A stretch of 45,594 nt of DNA from an uncultured Eubacteriales bacterium (lineage in GTDB: Bacteria > Bacillota > Clostridia > Lachnospirales > Lachnospiraceae): positions 1 through 45,594 of the forward strand of contig ONKP01000006.1 in assembly GCA_900318405.1 (NCBI GenBank), given 5' to 3'. The notes beneath the pieces were generated by a model, which was given only the letters and a program-made list of their open reading frames with translations, made no database searches and was not told the DNA's origin. Within the stretch, counting starts at the first letter, position 1; each line of letters begins with the position of its first letter. A program made the position numbers and the translations under genes. Shown piece by piece: positions 31,053 to 39,857 of the stretch.

Positions 31053-32486
31053 ATGGGTACAGACGGTTACATCAGCCCGCTGGCGGAACGCTATGCGAGT
31101 AAGGAAATGCAGCATATTTTTTCCGAAGACTTCAAATTCTCCACGTGGAGAAAACTCTGGGTCGCTCTTGCAGAGACGGAGAAGGAACTGGGACTTCCGA
31201 TCACGCAGGAACAGATCGATGAGATGAAGGCGCATATCAACGATATCAATTATGATGTCGCGCATGAGAGGGAAAAAGTCGTCCGCCATGACGTCATGTC
31301 CCATGTCTACGCCTATGGTGTGCAGTGCCCGAAGGCAAAAGGCATTATCCATCTGGGTGCAACCTCCTGCTATGTGGGAGACAATACCGATATCATTATC
31401 ATGAGCGAGGCGCTGAAGGTCATTCAGAAAAAGCTTGTCAGCGTGATCGCCGAGCTGGCGAAGTTTGCCAGGGCGCAGAAAAATCAGGCGTGCCTCGCCT
31501 ATACCCATTATCAGCCGGCACAGCCGACGACACTGGGCAAGAGAGCGACGCTCTGGATGAATGAATTTGTTATGGATCTCGAGGACCTCGAATATGTACA
31601 GGGATCCCTGAAGCTTCTGGGCTGCAAGGGAACGACCGGAACACAGGCGAGCTTCCTTGAACTGTTCAACGGAGATCAGGAGAAGTGTGATCGCCTGGAT
31701 CCGATGATCGCCGGGAAGATGGGCTTCAAGGCCTGCTATCCGGTGTCCGGACAGACGTATTCCCGAAAAGTGGATACGCGTGTGCTGAATATCCTTGCCG
31801 GCATTGCCGCAAGTGCGCACAAGTTCTCCAACGATATCCGGATGCTGCAGCATGAGAAGGAAGTCGAGGAGCCGTTCGAGAAGGGCCAGATCGGTTCTTC
31901 CGCAATGGCTTACAAGAGAAATCCCATGCGCGACGAGAGAATTGCCTCCCTGTCCCGCTATGTCATGATCGATGCGCTGAATCCGGCGATGACCTCGGCG
32001 GAGCAGTGGTTTGAGAGGACTCTCGATGATTCTGCGAACAAGAGACTCTCAGTTTCCGAGGCATTTCTTGCGACAGACGGCATCCTTGACCTGATGCTGA
32101 ACGTGGTCGACGGTCTCGTTGTATATCCGAAAGTTATTGAAAAGCATCTTCGCGCCGAACTTCCTTTTATGGCTACGGAGAATATCATGATGGATGCCGT
32201 GAAGGCCGGCGGAGACCGTCAGGAGCTTCATGAGCGCATCCGTGAGCTCTCCATGGAGGCCGGCAAGAAAGTCAAGGAAGAGGGCGCAGACAACGATCTG
32301 CTCGACCGTATCGCTGCGGATCCGATGTTCCACCTCACAAGGGAGCAGCTGGAGAATACCATGGATCCGAACCGCTATGTGGGACGCGCGCCGGAGCAGG
32401 TTGACAGATACCTGGCCAATGTGATCGCACCGATCCTGGATGCTCATAAGGATATGCTCGGCGTGAAAGTTGAGATCGATGTCTGA
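31053..32486 (+). CDS. purB: Adenylosuccinate lyase
   Basis: Cleaves fumarate from SAICAR and from adenylosuccinate in purine synthesis. The 477 residues place it with the longer adenylosuccinate lyase group also found in eukaryotes. HLGATSCYVGDNTD and YTHYQPAQPTTLGKRATLW contain catalytic histidines, and the flexible signature loop is GSSAMAYKRNPMRDERI, with Ala where Pro is more common. ATG 31053 is chosen because GGAGG at 31042-31046 is 6 bases upstream; an earlier in-frame ATG (31014) would begin inside the leader hairpin. purA follows after 50 bases, so IMP to AMP is encoded as one unit. Confidence 0.95.
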   Translation: MGTDGYISPLAERYASKEMQHIFSEDFKFSTWRKLWVALAETEKELGLPITQEQIDEMKAHINDINYDVAHEREKVVRHDVMSHVYAYGVQCPKAKGIIHLGATSCYVGDNTDIIIMSEALKVIQKKLVSVIAELAKFARAQKNQACLAYTHYQPAQPTTLGKRATLWMNEFVMDLEDLEYVQGSLKLLGCKGTTGTQASFLELFNGDQEKCDRLDPMIAGKMGFKACYPVSGQTYSRKVDTRVLNILAGIAASAHKFSNDIRMLQHEKEVEEPFEKGQIGSSAMAYKRNPMRDERIASLSRYVMIDALNPAMTSAEQWFERTLDDSANKRLSVSEAFLATDGILDLMLNVVDGLVVYPKVIEKHLRAELPFMATENIMMDAVKAGGDRQELHERIRELSMEAGKKVKEEGADNDLLDRIAADPMFHLTREQLENTMDPNRYVGRAPEQVDRYLANVIAPILDAHKDMLGVKVEIDV

Positions 32487-32536
32487 TCATGGTTTCAGAA
32501 CAGAAAAATAATGGCTGATGAAAGAGAGGAATCATC

Positions 32537-33835
32537 ATGGTTAAAGCTGTTGTAGGCGCCAACTGGGGCGACGAAGGTAAGGGAAAAATAACCGACATGC
32601 TCGCGGACAGCGCGGATGTCGTCATCCGTTTTCAGGGCGGAGCGAATGCAGGCCATACGATCGTGAATGAATATGGCAAATTTGCTCTTCACACACTTCC
32701 CTCAGGCGTGTTTCATCAGAACATCATGAATATCGTCGGCAACGGGATGGCGTTTGATATTGACCGCTTTATTTCCGAATATGAAGAGATCGTCTCCAGA
32801 GGCGTTCCGAAACCGCAGATCATGATCTCCGACCGTGTGCAGGTCATGATGCCCTATCATGTGCAGTTTGACTCTCTGGAAGAGGCAAGACTGGCGGGGA
32901 AATCCTTCGGATCCACAAAGTCCGGCATCGCGCCTTTCTACAGTGATAAGTTTGCCAAGATCGGCTGGCAGATCAATGAATTTTTCCAGGATGATGATGT
33001 CCTGATGGAGAAGATCAACCGGATCGCCGATCAGAAGGATGTTCTCCTCACGCAGCTCTATCACACAGATCCTATCGACAGAAAAGGACTTCTGGAATGG
33101 ATTAAGGCGAGGAGAGATAAAGTTGAGCCGTATCTGGGCAATGTATCTCTCTATCTGGATCAGGCAATCAGAGAAAACAAGACGATCCTCCTGGAGGGAC
33201 AGCTCGGCACCATGAAGGATCCGGATCATGGTATCTATCCGATGGTTACATCATCGAGCCCGCTGGCCGGTTACGGTGCCGTCGGCGCCGGCATCCCGCC
33301 TTATGAGATCCGGCAGATCGTCGTGGTGACCAAGGCATATTCTTCTTCTGTCGGCGGCGGTGATTTTGTCTCCGAGATCCACGGAGACGAGGCGGTTCAG
33401 CTGCGCAACCACGGTGGCGACGGCGGCGAGTACGGAGCAACGACCGGCCGTCCGAGAAGAGTCGGATGGTACGACTGCGTTGCGTCCAAATACGGATGCC
33501 GCCTGCAGGGAGCCACCGATGTGGCGTTTACGGTTCTGGATGATCTCGGCTATCTCGATGAGATCCCCGTTGTTGTAGCTTATGAGCTCGACGGTAAGCA
33601 GACGACAGAGTTTCCGGTGACAAGGGATCTCGCCCGCTGCAAACCTGTCTATAAGGTACTCAAGGGATGGAAATGCGATATCCGCGGTATCCGTAAATTT
33701 GAGGATATGCCGCAGGAGGCGCAGGATTACGTGAATTTTATTGAACAGCAGATCGGCTATCCGATTACGCTGGTGTCGAACGGCCCGGGCCGCGAAGATA
33801 TCATCTACAGGGACAGCCCGCTGAAGAAGGCATAA
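32537..33835 (+). CDS. purA: Adenylosuccinate synthetase
   Basis: GTP-dependent ligation of IMP and aspartate, the first step to AMP. The 432 residues begin with the GTP-binding loop GANWGDEGKGKITD, with catalytic Asp12. QGGANAGHTIV holds the catalytic histidine; STKSGIAPFYSDK, GQLGTMKDPDHGIYPMVTSS and TGRPRRVGWYD follow. Relatives commonly read GAQWGDEGKGK, so Asn for Gln is a mild change. AGAGAGG precedes the ATG. It is the second gene of the purB-purA unit; the downstream lipoprotein gene starts only 16 bases after its stop. Confidence 0.96.
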   Translation: MVKAVVGANWGDEGKGKITDMLADSADVVIRFQGGANAGHTIVNEYGKFALHTLPSGVFHQNIMNIVGNGMAFDIDRFISEYEEIVSRGVPKPQIMISDRVQVMMPYHVQFDSLEEARLAGKSFGSTKSGIAPFYSDKFAKIGWQINEFFQDDDVLMEKINRIADQKDVLLTQLYHTDPIDRKGLLEWIKARRDKVEPYLGNVSLYLDQAIRENKTILLEGQLGTMKDPDHGIYPMVTSSSPLAGYGAVGAGIPPYEIRQIVVVTKAYSSSVGGGDFVSEIHGDEAVQLRNHGGDGGEYGATTGRPRRVGWYDCVASKYGCRLQGATDVAFTVLDDLGYLDEIPVVVAYELDGKQTTEFPVTRDLARCKPVYKVLKGWKCDIRGIRKFEDMPQEAQDYVNFIEQQIGYPITLVSNGPGREDIIYRDSPLKKA

Positions 33836-33851
33836 GACAGGAGCATTATCA

Positions 33852-34793
33852 TTGAAAAAAACAGTCAGAGCCGCGCTTTCCCTTGTGGCCGCGGTTTCTG
33901 TGGGCATGGCCGGATGTTCGCTGCCGAATAGCAGTCAGAGCACATCTCTTCAGGTGGACGATACCGGCGCTGTCACAGAGACAATTGTTGAAGACAGGGA
34001 CGGAGATTACACGGAAGATGAGCTCACCTCCTATATCCGTGACTCCGTATCTGCCTATAACACGGGGAAGGATTCCGCGGTTTCCCTGGATTCGTGCAGC
34101 GTTAACGGCAATGCCGTGAAGATTGTCATGAAATACGCGACGGTACAGGATTACAGTGCATACAACAGTGTCACTGCTTTTCTGGGTACGCTGGAAGAAG
34201 CGGAAGCTGCCGGCTATGACATCGGACAGAACTGGATGACGGCGGGCGGAGAGACGGCAGCGGAAGACGATCTGAGCCAGATCTCGGCGAGAAAAGAGGA
34301 ATGGAAGGTCTTCATCGTGTCAGAGCCGGTGTATGTGCGTGTGCCGGATAAGATCCTGTATACGACGGATAATGTCACGGTGACCGGAAGGTTGACGGCC
34401 AATGTGGATTCTGTGATGTCGTCGGATATCACCAATCCTGCCGCAGAAGTCAGCACATCCTCCGGAAATGAATCTGTGAACGCATCATCGGCTGTGAGTA
34501 CCTCATCGGCCGGCGCGGCCACAGACAGTACGTCTTCGGACAGTTCCGGTTCCACAGCCATGTATTCTGTCACGGCTGTTTCGTCAGATGCGAAGTCTTC
34601 TGCTTCCTCATCTTCGACAGGGAGCACATCGGCTTCATCGACGGCCACGTCGGGAAGTTCGTCATCGGTGCTTTCCGGCACCTCATCGGATTCTTCCGTC
34701 GTGAGCTCTTCAGGACAGTCCCTGAATGCCAACGGTGAAAATGAAAAGTTCGTGACAGTGGCGAATGAATACGCGTATATTATTTATAAGTAG
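33852..34793 (+). CDS. Ser-rich lipoprotein of unknown function
   Basis: A 313-residue lipoprotein, not recognised beyond being the kind of conserved surface protein common in Lachnospiraceae. The signal peptide MKKTVRAALSLVAAVSVGM ends at lipobox MAGC. A folded region spans about 45-190 (YTEDELTSYIRDSVSAY, VKIVMKYATVQDYSAYNSV, WKVFIVSEPVYVRVPDKILY). Residues 195-290 are a very Ser/Thr/Ala-rich low-complexity spacer, and the end KFVTVANEYAYIIYK is conserved-looking and possibly a last strand of the domain. The start is TTG, supported by GGAG 8 bases upstream and by the lipoprotein signal. It is 16 bases after purA, so it probably shares that transcript. Confidence 0.82.
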   Translation: MKKTVRAALSLVAAVSVGMAGCSLPNSSQSTSLQVDDTGAVTETIVEDRDGDYTEDELTSYIRDSVSAYNTGKDSAVSLDSCSVNGNAVKIVMKYATVQDYSAYNSVTAFLGTLEEAEAAGYDIGQNWMTAGGETAAEDDLSQISARKEEWKVFIVSEPVYVRVPDKILYTTDNVTVTGRLTANVDSVMSSDITNPAAEVSTSSGNESVNASSAVSTSSAGAATDSTSSDSSGSTAMYSVTAVSSDAKSSASSSSTGSTSASSTATSGSSSSVLSGTSSDSSVVSSSGQSLNANGENEKFVTVANEYAYIIYK

Positions 34794-34928
34794 ACAGCAG
34801 ATGATCAGCAGATCAGTTTCATGCAGCAGACAACTGACAGGTCAGCAGGCAGTCCTATCATGATAAAGCAGCAGGCTCACAGATGCTGCAGCCTGAACGT
34901 TTACAAAAAAATATGAGGAGAGAGAAAA

Positions 34929-36335
34929 ATGGATAATTCCGCAAAAACAATGGATAAGATCATCGCACTGGCGAAGTCAAGAGGCTTTGTCTATCCGGGA
35001 TCCGAGATTTACGGCGGCCTGGCCAACACATGGGATTACGGCCCGCTCGGTGTAGAGCTGAAAAACAATGTCAAGAAGGCATGGTGGGAGAAATTCGTAC
35101 AGGGCAATAAATACAATGTCGGCGTAGACTGCGCGATCCTGATGAATCCGCAGACATGGGTGGCTTCCGGACATCTGGGAAGCTTTTCCGATCCGCTGAT
35201 GGACTGCCGTGAGTGCCATGAGCGTTTCCGTGCGGATAAGCTGATTGAAGATTTCTGCAATGAGAACGGCATTGAACTCGAGAACGGCAGCTGCGACGGC
35301 TGGTCCAATGAGAAGATGCAGAACTTCATCGAAGAGCACCAGATTCCCTGCCCGGCATGCGGTAAGCACAATTTCACGGAGATCCGTCAGTTCAACCTGA
35401 TGTTCAAGACCTTCCAGGGCGTTACCGAGGATGCGAAGAATACCGTATATCTCCGTCCTGAGACAGCGCAGGGTATTTTTGTCAACTTCAAAAATGTACA
35501 GAGAACATCCAGAAAGAAGATCCCGTTCGGCATCGGTCAGATCGGCAAATCCTTCCGTAATGAGATCACACCCGGCAACTTCACTTTCCGTACCCGTGAA
35601 TTTGAGCAGATGGAGCTTGAATTTTTCTGCGAGCCGGACACCGATCTGGAGTGGTTCGATTACTGGAGAAGCTTCTGCCATAAGTGGCTGAACGATCTCG
35701 GCATCCCGGATGACGAGCTGAGACTCCGTGATCATGCGAAGGAAGAGCTCTCCTTCTACAGCAAGGCGACGACGGATATCGAATTCACCTTCCCCTTCGG
35801 CTGGGGCGAACTCTGGGGCATCGCCGACAGAACGGATTATGATCTCGGCCGCCATCAGGAGGTTTCCGGCGAGGATCTCACATACTTCGACGATGTGAAG
35901 AACAAGAAGTACATTCCGTATGTCATTGAGCCGTCGCTCGGCGCAGACCGTGTGGTTCTCGCGTTCCTGTGCTCCGCTTATGACGAGGAAGTACTGGATG
36001 CGGAGAAAAATGATGTCCGCACGGTACTCCATTTCCATCCGGCGCTGGCACCCGTCAAGGCAGCGATACTGCCGCTTTCCAAGAAGCTCGGAAGCCAGGC
36101 GGAGAAGATTTACGATCATCTCTCCTCAAAGTTCAACTGCGAGTACGACGACCGCGGCGCCATCGGAAAGCGCTATCGCCGGCAGGATGAGATCGGTACG
36201 CCTTACTGCATCACCTATGATTTCGATTCTGAGAATGACGGTGCGGTGACGATCCGTGACCGTGATACCATGGATCAGGTTAGAGTAAAGATCGATGAGC
36301 TTGATCAGTGGTTTGAGGGCAAATTCAGTTTCTGA
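34929..36335 (+). CDS. glyS: Glycyl-tRNA synthetase (single-chain, alpha2 type)
   Basis: Charges tRNA-Gly. It is the single-chain class II enzyme (GlyQS/GRS1 type), 468 residues. [19 protein letters not shown] is motif 1-adjacent, [15 protein letters not shown] and [20 protein letters not shown] make motif 2, and [13 protein letters not shown] is motif 3. A zinc-type cysteine set is visible in [10 protein letters not shown] and CPACGK. The anticodon-binding domain follows ([16 protein letters not shown]). AGGAGAG precedes the ATG. The 135-base leader has no T-box; it contains TATCATGATA (34856-34865), the palindrome also present in the htrA/clpX motif. Two tRNA-Gly genes lie 9 kb upstream. 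Confidence 0.97.
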   Translation: MDNSAKTMDKIIALAKSRGFVYPGSEIYGGLANTWDYGPLGVELKNNVKKAWWEKFVQGNKYNVGVDCAILMNPQTWVASGHLGSFSDPLMDCRECHERFRADKLIEDFCNENGIELENGSCDGWSNEKMQNFIEEHQIPCPACGKHNFTEIRQFNLMFKTFQGVTEDAKNTVYLRPETAQGIFVNFKNVQRTSRKKIPFGIGQIGKSFRNEITPGNFTFRTREFEQMELEFFCEPDTDLEWFDYWRSFCHKWLNDLGIPDDELRLRDHAKEELSFYSKATTDIEFTFPFGWGELWGIADRTDYDLGRHQEVSGEDLTYFDDVKNKKYIPYVIEPSLGADRVVLAFLCSAYDEEVLDAEKNDVRTVLHFHPALAPVKAAILPLSKKLGSQAEKIYDHLSSKFNCEYDDRGAIGKRYRRQDEIGTPYCITYDFDSENDGAVTIRDRDTMDQVRVKIDELDQWFEGKFSF

Positions 36336-36409
36336 TTGTCGGATGACAGAATATGACCGGCAGGCTTCGCGGGCGCATGTCGCGCGTCCCGTACAGGAGG
36401 AAATACGTC

Positions 36410-37345
36410 ATGCTGCAGAAAAAGAAGATAGTAGTGGCACTCGGACACCGTGCGCTGGGAACGACGCTTCCGGAACAGCGGGAAGCTGTGAAGAAGGCCA
36501 TGGTTTCCGTTGCTGATCTGGTGGAAGAGGGCGCAGATGTTGTCATCACACACAGCAACGGAGCGCAGGTTGGCATGATCCATACAGCCATGAACGAGTT
36601 TGCCGTGGCGCACAAGGGTTATACGGGTGCGCCGATGTCGGTATGCTCCGCCATGAGCCAGGGATACATCGGATATGATATTCAGAATGAGCTGCGCGCG
36701 GAATTTCTGCGCAGGGGCATTTATAAGTCAGTGGCAACGGTCATCACCCAGGTAACGGTTGACCCTTATGATGAAAGCCTGTATCAGCCGACCAAGGTTA
36801 TCGGCAGAATCCTGACAAAGGAAGAAGCGGATGCCGAGGAGGCCAAGGGAAATTTCGTCACAGAGGTCGAGGGCGGATACCGCCGTATTATCGCTTCACC
36901 GAAACCGAAGGATATCATCGAGATTGATACGATCCGTCTGCTGGTTGATGCGGGACAGATTGTGATCGCCGGAGGCGGCGGTGGCATTCCTGTCATGGAA
37001 CAGGGCGAGATGCTGCGCGGCGCCAGTGCGGTTATTGAAAAGGATCTGATCAGTGCGAGACTTGCCGAGGAGCTGAAGGCCGACGAGCTGTTCATCCTGA
37101 CCAGCGTGGAAAATGCCAAGCTGGCACACGGTACAGATCATGAGAAACCGATCGGCCGGATTACGACGGAACAGGCGCAGCAGTACATGGATGCCGGCGA
37201 GTTCGGCTACGGCACGATGCTGCCGAAGGTTCAGGCCGCTGTAGAGTTCCTGAAGGAAGGCGGAGAGCGCGCGGTCATCACATCGATCGAAAAAGCGAAG
37301 GAAGCCTACTTCGGCAACTGCGGAACGATTATCACCAACGACTGA
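36410..37345 (+). CDS. arcC: Carbamate kinase (divergent)
   Basis: Amino-acid-kinase-fold enzyme that normally makes ATP from carbamoyl phosphate. The 311 residues align with carbamate kinase throughout: THSNGAQVGMI, AMSQGYIGYDIQN, VIAGGGGGIPV, EKDLISARLAEEL and GTMLPKVQAAVEF. Differences from the usual consensus are visible. GGNAL near the N terminus is GHRAL, and HGNGPQVG is HSNGAQVG; both touch the nucleotide or phosphate site. AGGAGG 9 bases before ATG 36410 sets the start. It follows glyS by 74 bases and has no arcA, arcB or other catabolic partner here, so the physiological substrate source is unclear. A strong terminator follows. Confidence 0.85.
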   Translation: MLQKKKIVVALGHRALGTTLPEQREAVKKAMVSVADLVEEGADVVITHSNGAQVGMIHTAMNEFAVAHKGYTGAPMSVCSAMSQGYIGYDIQNELRAEFLRRGIYKSVATVITQVTVDPYDESLYQPTKVIGRILTKEEADAEEAKGNFVTEVEGGYRRIIASPKPKDIIEIDTIRLLVDAGQIVIAGGGGGIPVMEQGEMLRGASAVIEKDLISARLAEELKADELFILTSVENAKLAHGTDHEKPIGRITTEQAQQYMDAGEFGYGTMLPKVQAAVEFLKEGGERAVITSIEKAKEAYFGNCGTIITND

Positions 37346-37362
37346 TATTACACCGATACGAT

Positions 37363-37406
37363 AAGACGGGTGGAAAACCGTAAACCGGTTTTCCACCCGT
37401 CTTTGT
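37363..37406 (+). terminator. Terminator between convergent carbamate kinase and GH13 genes
   Basis: AAGACGGGTGGAAAACCG pairs with CGGTTTTCCACCCGTCTT around a TAAAC loop, followed by TG. It is an almost perfect 18-bp stem, and it probably acts in both directions. Confidence 0.85.
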
Positions 37407-37480
37407 ATGCTCTGATAACTCCATCTGCTTCTGGAGATCCAGCGAAATAATACCGCATGCAGACCTGCATAAAATCTGTC

Positions 37481-39172
37481 TCAGCGTACTTGCACAACGG
37501 CGAACTGCCAGCCGAGCAGGGTTGCCGTGTTGCCGTAGATGTGCAGCGGCGCCCCGTTGGTGAGGATGACCTCGTAGTGCTTGCCCTCGTCGGGCAGCTC
37601 GATATTCTGACATTCGGGCTGGAAATTGGCCATGATCAGCAGTGTGCAGATACCGTTCCAGCGGAAATAGGAGATGATATTGGACTGGCCTTCGTTATAG
37701 GCCAGGAATTCTCCGTTGGTCAGGACATCCCAGTATTCCTCGTTGCCGCGCAGCCGGATGAGCTTTTTATAGAAGTTCAGCACGGAATCCGGATCCTGCA
37801 GCTCGTCTTCCACGTTGTTTTCCGGTGAGGCATAGAGAGGTGTCCAGGGCGTTCCTGTTGTAAAACCGCAGTCCGGCGCCTCGGTCCAGCGCATGGGAAC
37901 GCGGACGTTGTCACGGGAAAACGGAGCAACCGCTTGCAGTGCTTCATCCTCCGACAGCCCGGCCGCCAATGCCGTTCTGTACTCGTTAAGGGTCTCTACA
38001 TCATCTACCTGAGCGATCGAAGGGATGGAGATATTCTCCATGCCGATCTCCTGACCCTGATATATGAAGGGAATACCGCGAAGAAGGAAGTAGGTCCCGG
38101 CAAGTGCCTTTTTGGCCGCCTTGCTCCTTGCACCCCAGAGATCCTGACGGATATAGTGGCTCACGCCGCGCGGTTCATCGTGATTTTCAATGATATTGGA
38201 GAAAAATCCCTTCTCTCCGATAGCCTTCTGCGAGTTAAACACGCTCTCGCGGTATTCATCCGCTGTGAGAAAAGGCTTTGCATGATACCAGCCGTCGGGG
38301 GATTTTCCACAGAGCTCCGTGGAAAAATCAAAGATGGAGCTGAAGCATCCGCCGTCCGTTCCGATCAGCGCCGGCAGATCCTCCGGTTTGTAATTGAAGA
38401 GCTCACTTACCGTGAACGTATCGTGTTTGTCGAAGACTTCACGTTTCATTTCCCGGAAAAAGTCGAGGATGCCTGTCTGTTCTGTCAGCATCTGCTGAAC
38501 GGAGGCAAGGCCGTCATCTCTGTCTGCCGGATAATCGTGAAACGGAAGAACCTTTTTGATGTTGATGATGGCGTCCATGCGGAAACCGGACACACCCTTG
38601 TCCAGCCACCAGTTCATCATTTTGTAGATCTCTGCGCGCAGTTCCGGATTTTCCCAGTTAAGATCGGGCTGTTTTTTGTGGAACAGGTGCAGGTAAACCT
38701 TATCCGGGTGGCCCGGCAGAGGTTCCCAGACAGGACCGCCGAAGTACGAGCGAAGGTTGGACGGCAGGCGGTCGCCTTCCCGATCCATGATGTAAAAATA
38801 TTTCCCGTATGGGCCGTCGGGATCTTCGCAGGCTTTCCGGAACCATGGGTGCTCATCGGAGCAGTGGTTGAGGACCATGTCGATTACAATGTGAATGCTG
38901 CGCTTTGACGCCTCAGAGATGAGTTCGTCAAAATCTTCCATCGTGCCGAAACGCGGGTCAATGCCGTAATAATCGGATATGTCATATCCTTCGTCCGCGA
39001 GAGGAGAAGGATAGAACGGCGAAATCCAGAGAATGCCGATGCCGAGATCTTTCAGATAGTCGAGTTTTGAGGTGATGCCGCGAATATCGCCGATCCCGTC
39101 TCCGTTTGAGTCCATGAAACTCTTCGGCCAGATCTGGTAAGCCGTTTCATTTTTCCACCAGTCGTTTGTCAT
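37481..39172 (-). CDS. GH13 alpha-glucosidase (oligo-1,6-glucosidase type)
   Basis: Cytosolic glucosidase of the GH13 family acting on short alpha-glucosides such as isomaltose-type oligosaccharides; no signal peptide. The 563 residues suit the oligo-1,6-glucosidase subgroup. A calcium-type loop is seen near the N terminus (DSNGDGIGD). Catalytic residues are Asp200 (GFRMDAI), Glu257 (TVSELF) and Asp332 (IENHDEPR). DMVLNHCSDEHPWF is the conserved region I. ATG 39172 is preferred over 39202 because AGGAG lies 6 bases upstream and the protein then opens with WWKNETAYQIWPKSF, the family start. Trehalose-6-phosphate hydrolase is an alternative. The promoter overlaps a cre-like sequence. Confidence 0.93.
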   Translation of the reverse strand: MTNDWWKNETAYQIWPKSFMDSNGDGIGDIRGITSKLDYLKDLGIGILWISPFYPSPLADEGYDISDYYGIDPRFGTMEDFDELISEASKRSIHIVIDMVLNHCSDEHPWFRKACEDPDGPYGKYFYIMDREGDRLPSNLRSYFGGPVWEPLPGHPDKVYLHLFHKKQPDLNWENPELRAEIYKMMNWWLDKGVSGFRMDAIINIKKVLPFHDYPADRDDGLASVQQMLTEQTGILDFFREMKREVFDKHDTFTVSELFNYKPEDLPALIGTDGGCFSSIFDFSTELCGKSPDGWYHAKPFLTADEYRESVFNSQKAIGEKGFFSNIIENHDEPRGVSHYIRQDLWGARSKAAKKALAGTYFLLRGIPFIYQGQEIGMENISIPSIAQVDDVETLNEYRTALAAGLSEDEALQAVAPFSRDNVRVPMRWTEAPDCGFTTGTPWTPLYASPENNVEDELQDPDSVLNFYKKLIRLRGNEEYWDVLTNGEFLAYNEGQSNIISYFRWNGICTLLIMANFQPECQNIELPDEGKHYEVILTNGAPLHIYGNTATLLGWQFAVVQVR

Positions 39173-39200
39173 ATAATTCTCCTGAAAAAAAACTGACACC

Positions 39201-39230
39201 ATTATATCACTGACCGGTTTTTTATGACAA
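39201..39230 (-). promoter_or_regulatory. Promoter of the GH13 gene
   Basis: On the minus strand, TTGTCA (39225-39230), 18-bp spacer, perfect TATAAT (39201-39206), about 28 bases before the start codon. Confidence 0.75.
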
Positions 39231-39238
39231 CACTTTCA
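39225..39238 (-). promoter_or_regulatory. cre-like site (CcpA operator) over the GH13 -35
   Basis: Minus strand TGAAAGTGTTGTCA fits the Bacillus cre consensus TGWAANCGNTNWCA at every defined position except the central C (T here). It includes the -35 box, a position typical of repression, so glucose repression of the glucosidase is likely but inferred. Confidence 0.6.
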
Positions 39239-39267
39239 GAACCGCCGGTCAGCATGGTACGACAAGT

Positions 39268-39507
39268 GTGGAACTTAATCGTTCAAACTGGAACTTCGGA
39301 TTTCAACCGACCATGGTTACGATCTGGTTACGAAATCTGCTTCCAGAATCGTCCGTTAATAAAATGGATGCATTGTTGCCGTTATTTTTTCGGACGTTCT
39401 TTGAAAATATGCTGTCTGCGCTATATAATAACGGGGAGTATTTTCCGTATGGGGAGTTTGAACAGTTAATAAACAGATGCCGCAAATTGGGCGGCGGAAT
39501 GGAGTAA
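39268..39507 (+). CDS. Possible small ORF, uncertain
   Basis: A 79-codon frame from GTG 39268 (or 64 codons from ATG 39313) ends 3 bases before the next ATG, so the two could be translationally coupled. The product would be about 30% hydrophobic helix (MDALLPLFFRTFFENMLSAL) with a charged end. Against it: no clear ribosome site, many TTA, CTA, CGA and ATA codons unlike neighbours, and a full promoter inside it at 39401-39429. I recognise no family. Confidence 0.25.
   Translation: MELNRSNWNFGFQPTMVTIWLRNLLPESSVNKMDALLPLFFRTFFENMLSALYNNGEYFPYGEFEQLINRCRKLGGGME
39401..39429 (+). promoter_or_regulatory. Strong promoter of the small acidic protein gene
   Basis: TTGAAA (39401-39406), 17-bp spacer, perfect TATAAT (39424-39429), about 80 bases before ATG 39511. 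It is probably also the promoter for the downstream rhomboid gene. Confidence 0.75.
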
Positions 39508-39510
39508 GGT

Positions 39511-39762
39511 ATGAAATATGACAGCAAAATCGTCAGCTGCTTCCTCGCGCATCAGGATCAGCTCTTTCCGGAACCCGTGGCGGATACAGAGGAAGAAGCC
39601 GTGTATTTCCTCGAGGATGTGGATGCCGTTGTCGCGCATTCCGCGAAGGATGTGAAGAAATATTTCGAGGAAGAAGGTGTCGACCTCGAGGGAGAGAATC
39701 CGCTTGACCAGGCGGAGGTATTCGATGTCGGTGACGGACGTTACCTCATCGTGGAGGCATAA
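39511..39762 (+). CDS. Small acidic conserved hypothetical protein
   Basis: An 83-residue soluble protein, strongly acidic (about 28% Asp plus Glu). It has helix-like and strand-like segments (EEEAVYFLEDVDAVVAHSA, VKKYFEEEGVDLE) and ends in GDGRYLIVEA. I do not recognise a function; it looks like a compact folded protein with possible relatives in other Lachnospiraceae. GGAGTAAGG directly precedes the ATG, and the perfect promoter at 39401-39429 suggests steady expression. The rhomboid gene follows after 95 bases on the same strand. Confidence 0.8.
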   Translation: MKYDSKIVSCFLAHQDQLFPEPVADTEEEAVYFLEDVDAVVAHSAKDVKKYFEEEGVDLEGENPLDQAEVFDVGDGRYLIVEA

Positions 39763-39857
39763 CCGGACATTGGTAAAGCGTGCAGCCTGATACGGAAGCG
39801 TGCAGTCGGATACAGGGGAAGACCGTGACAATATTTTGCGGAGGTGTGTTTGGAGGT

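Larger units (their letters stand above)
39173..39510. other. Divergent intergenic region between GH13 and the small acidic protein gene
   Basis: About 338 bases, distinctly more AT-rich than the flanks. It holds the leftward promoter with a cre-like site (39201-39238), a possible small ORF (39268-39507) and a strong rightward promoter (39401-39429). Confidence 0.6.

Noticed and set aside
34214..34732. 172-codon minus-strand acidic frame
   Set aside because: Antisense to the Ser-rich lipoprotein spacer; Ser codons read backwards give Asp/Glu/Ala-rich shadow proteins.
37934..38908. 324-codon open frame on the plus strand
   Set aside because: Lies entirely antisense to the GH13 gene, whose catalytic motifs are intact; no ribosome site and the protein is not family-like.
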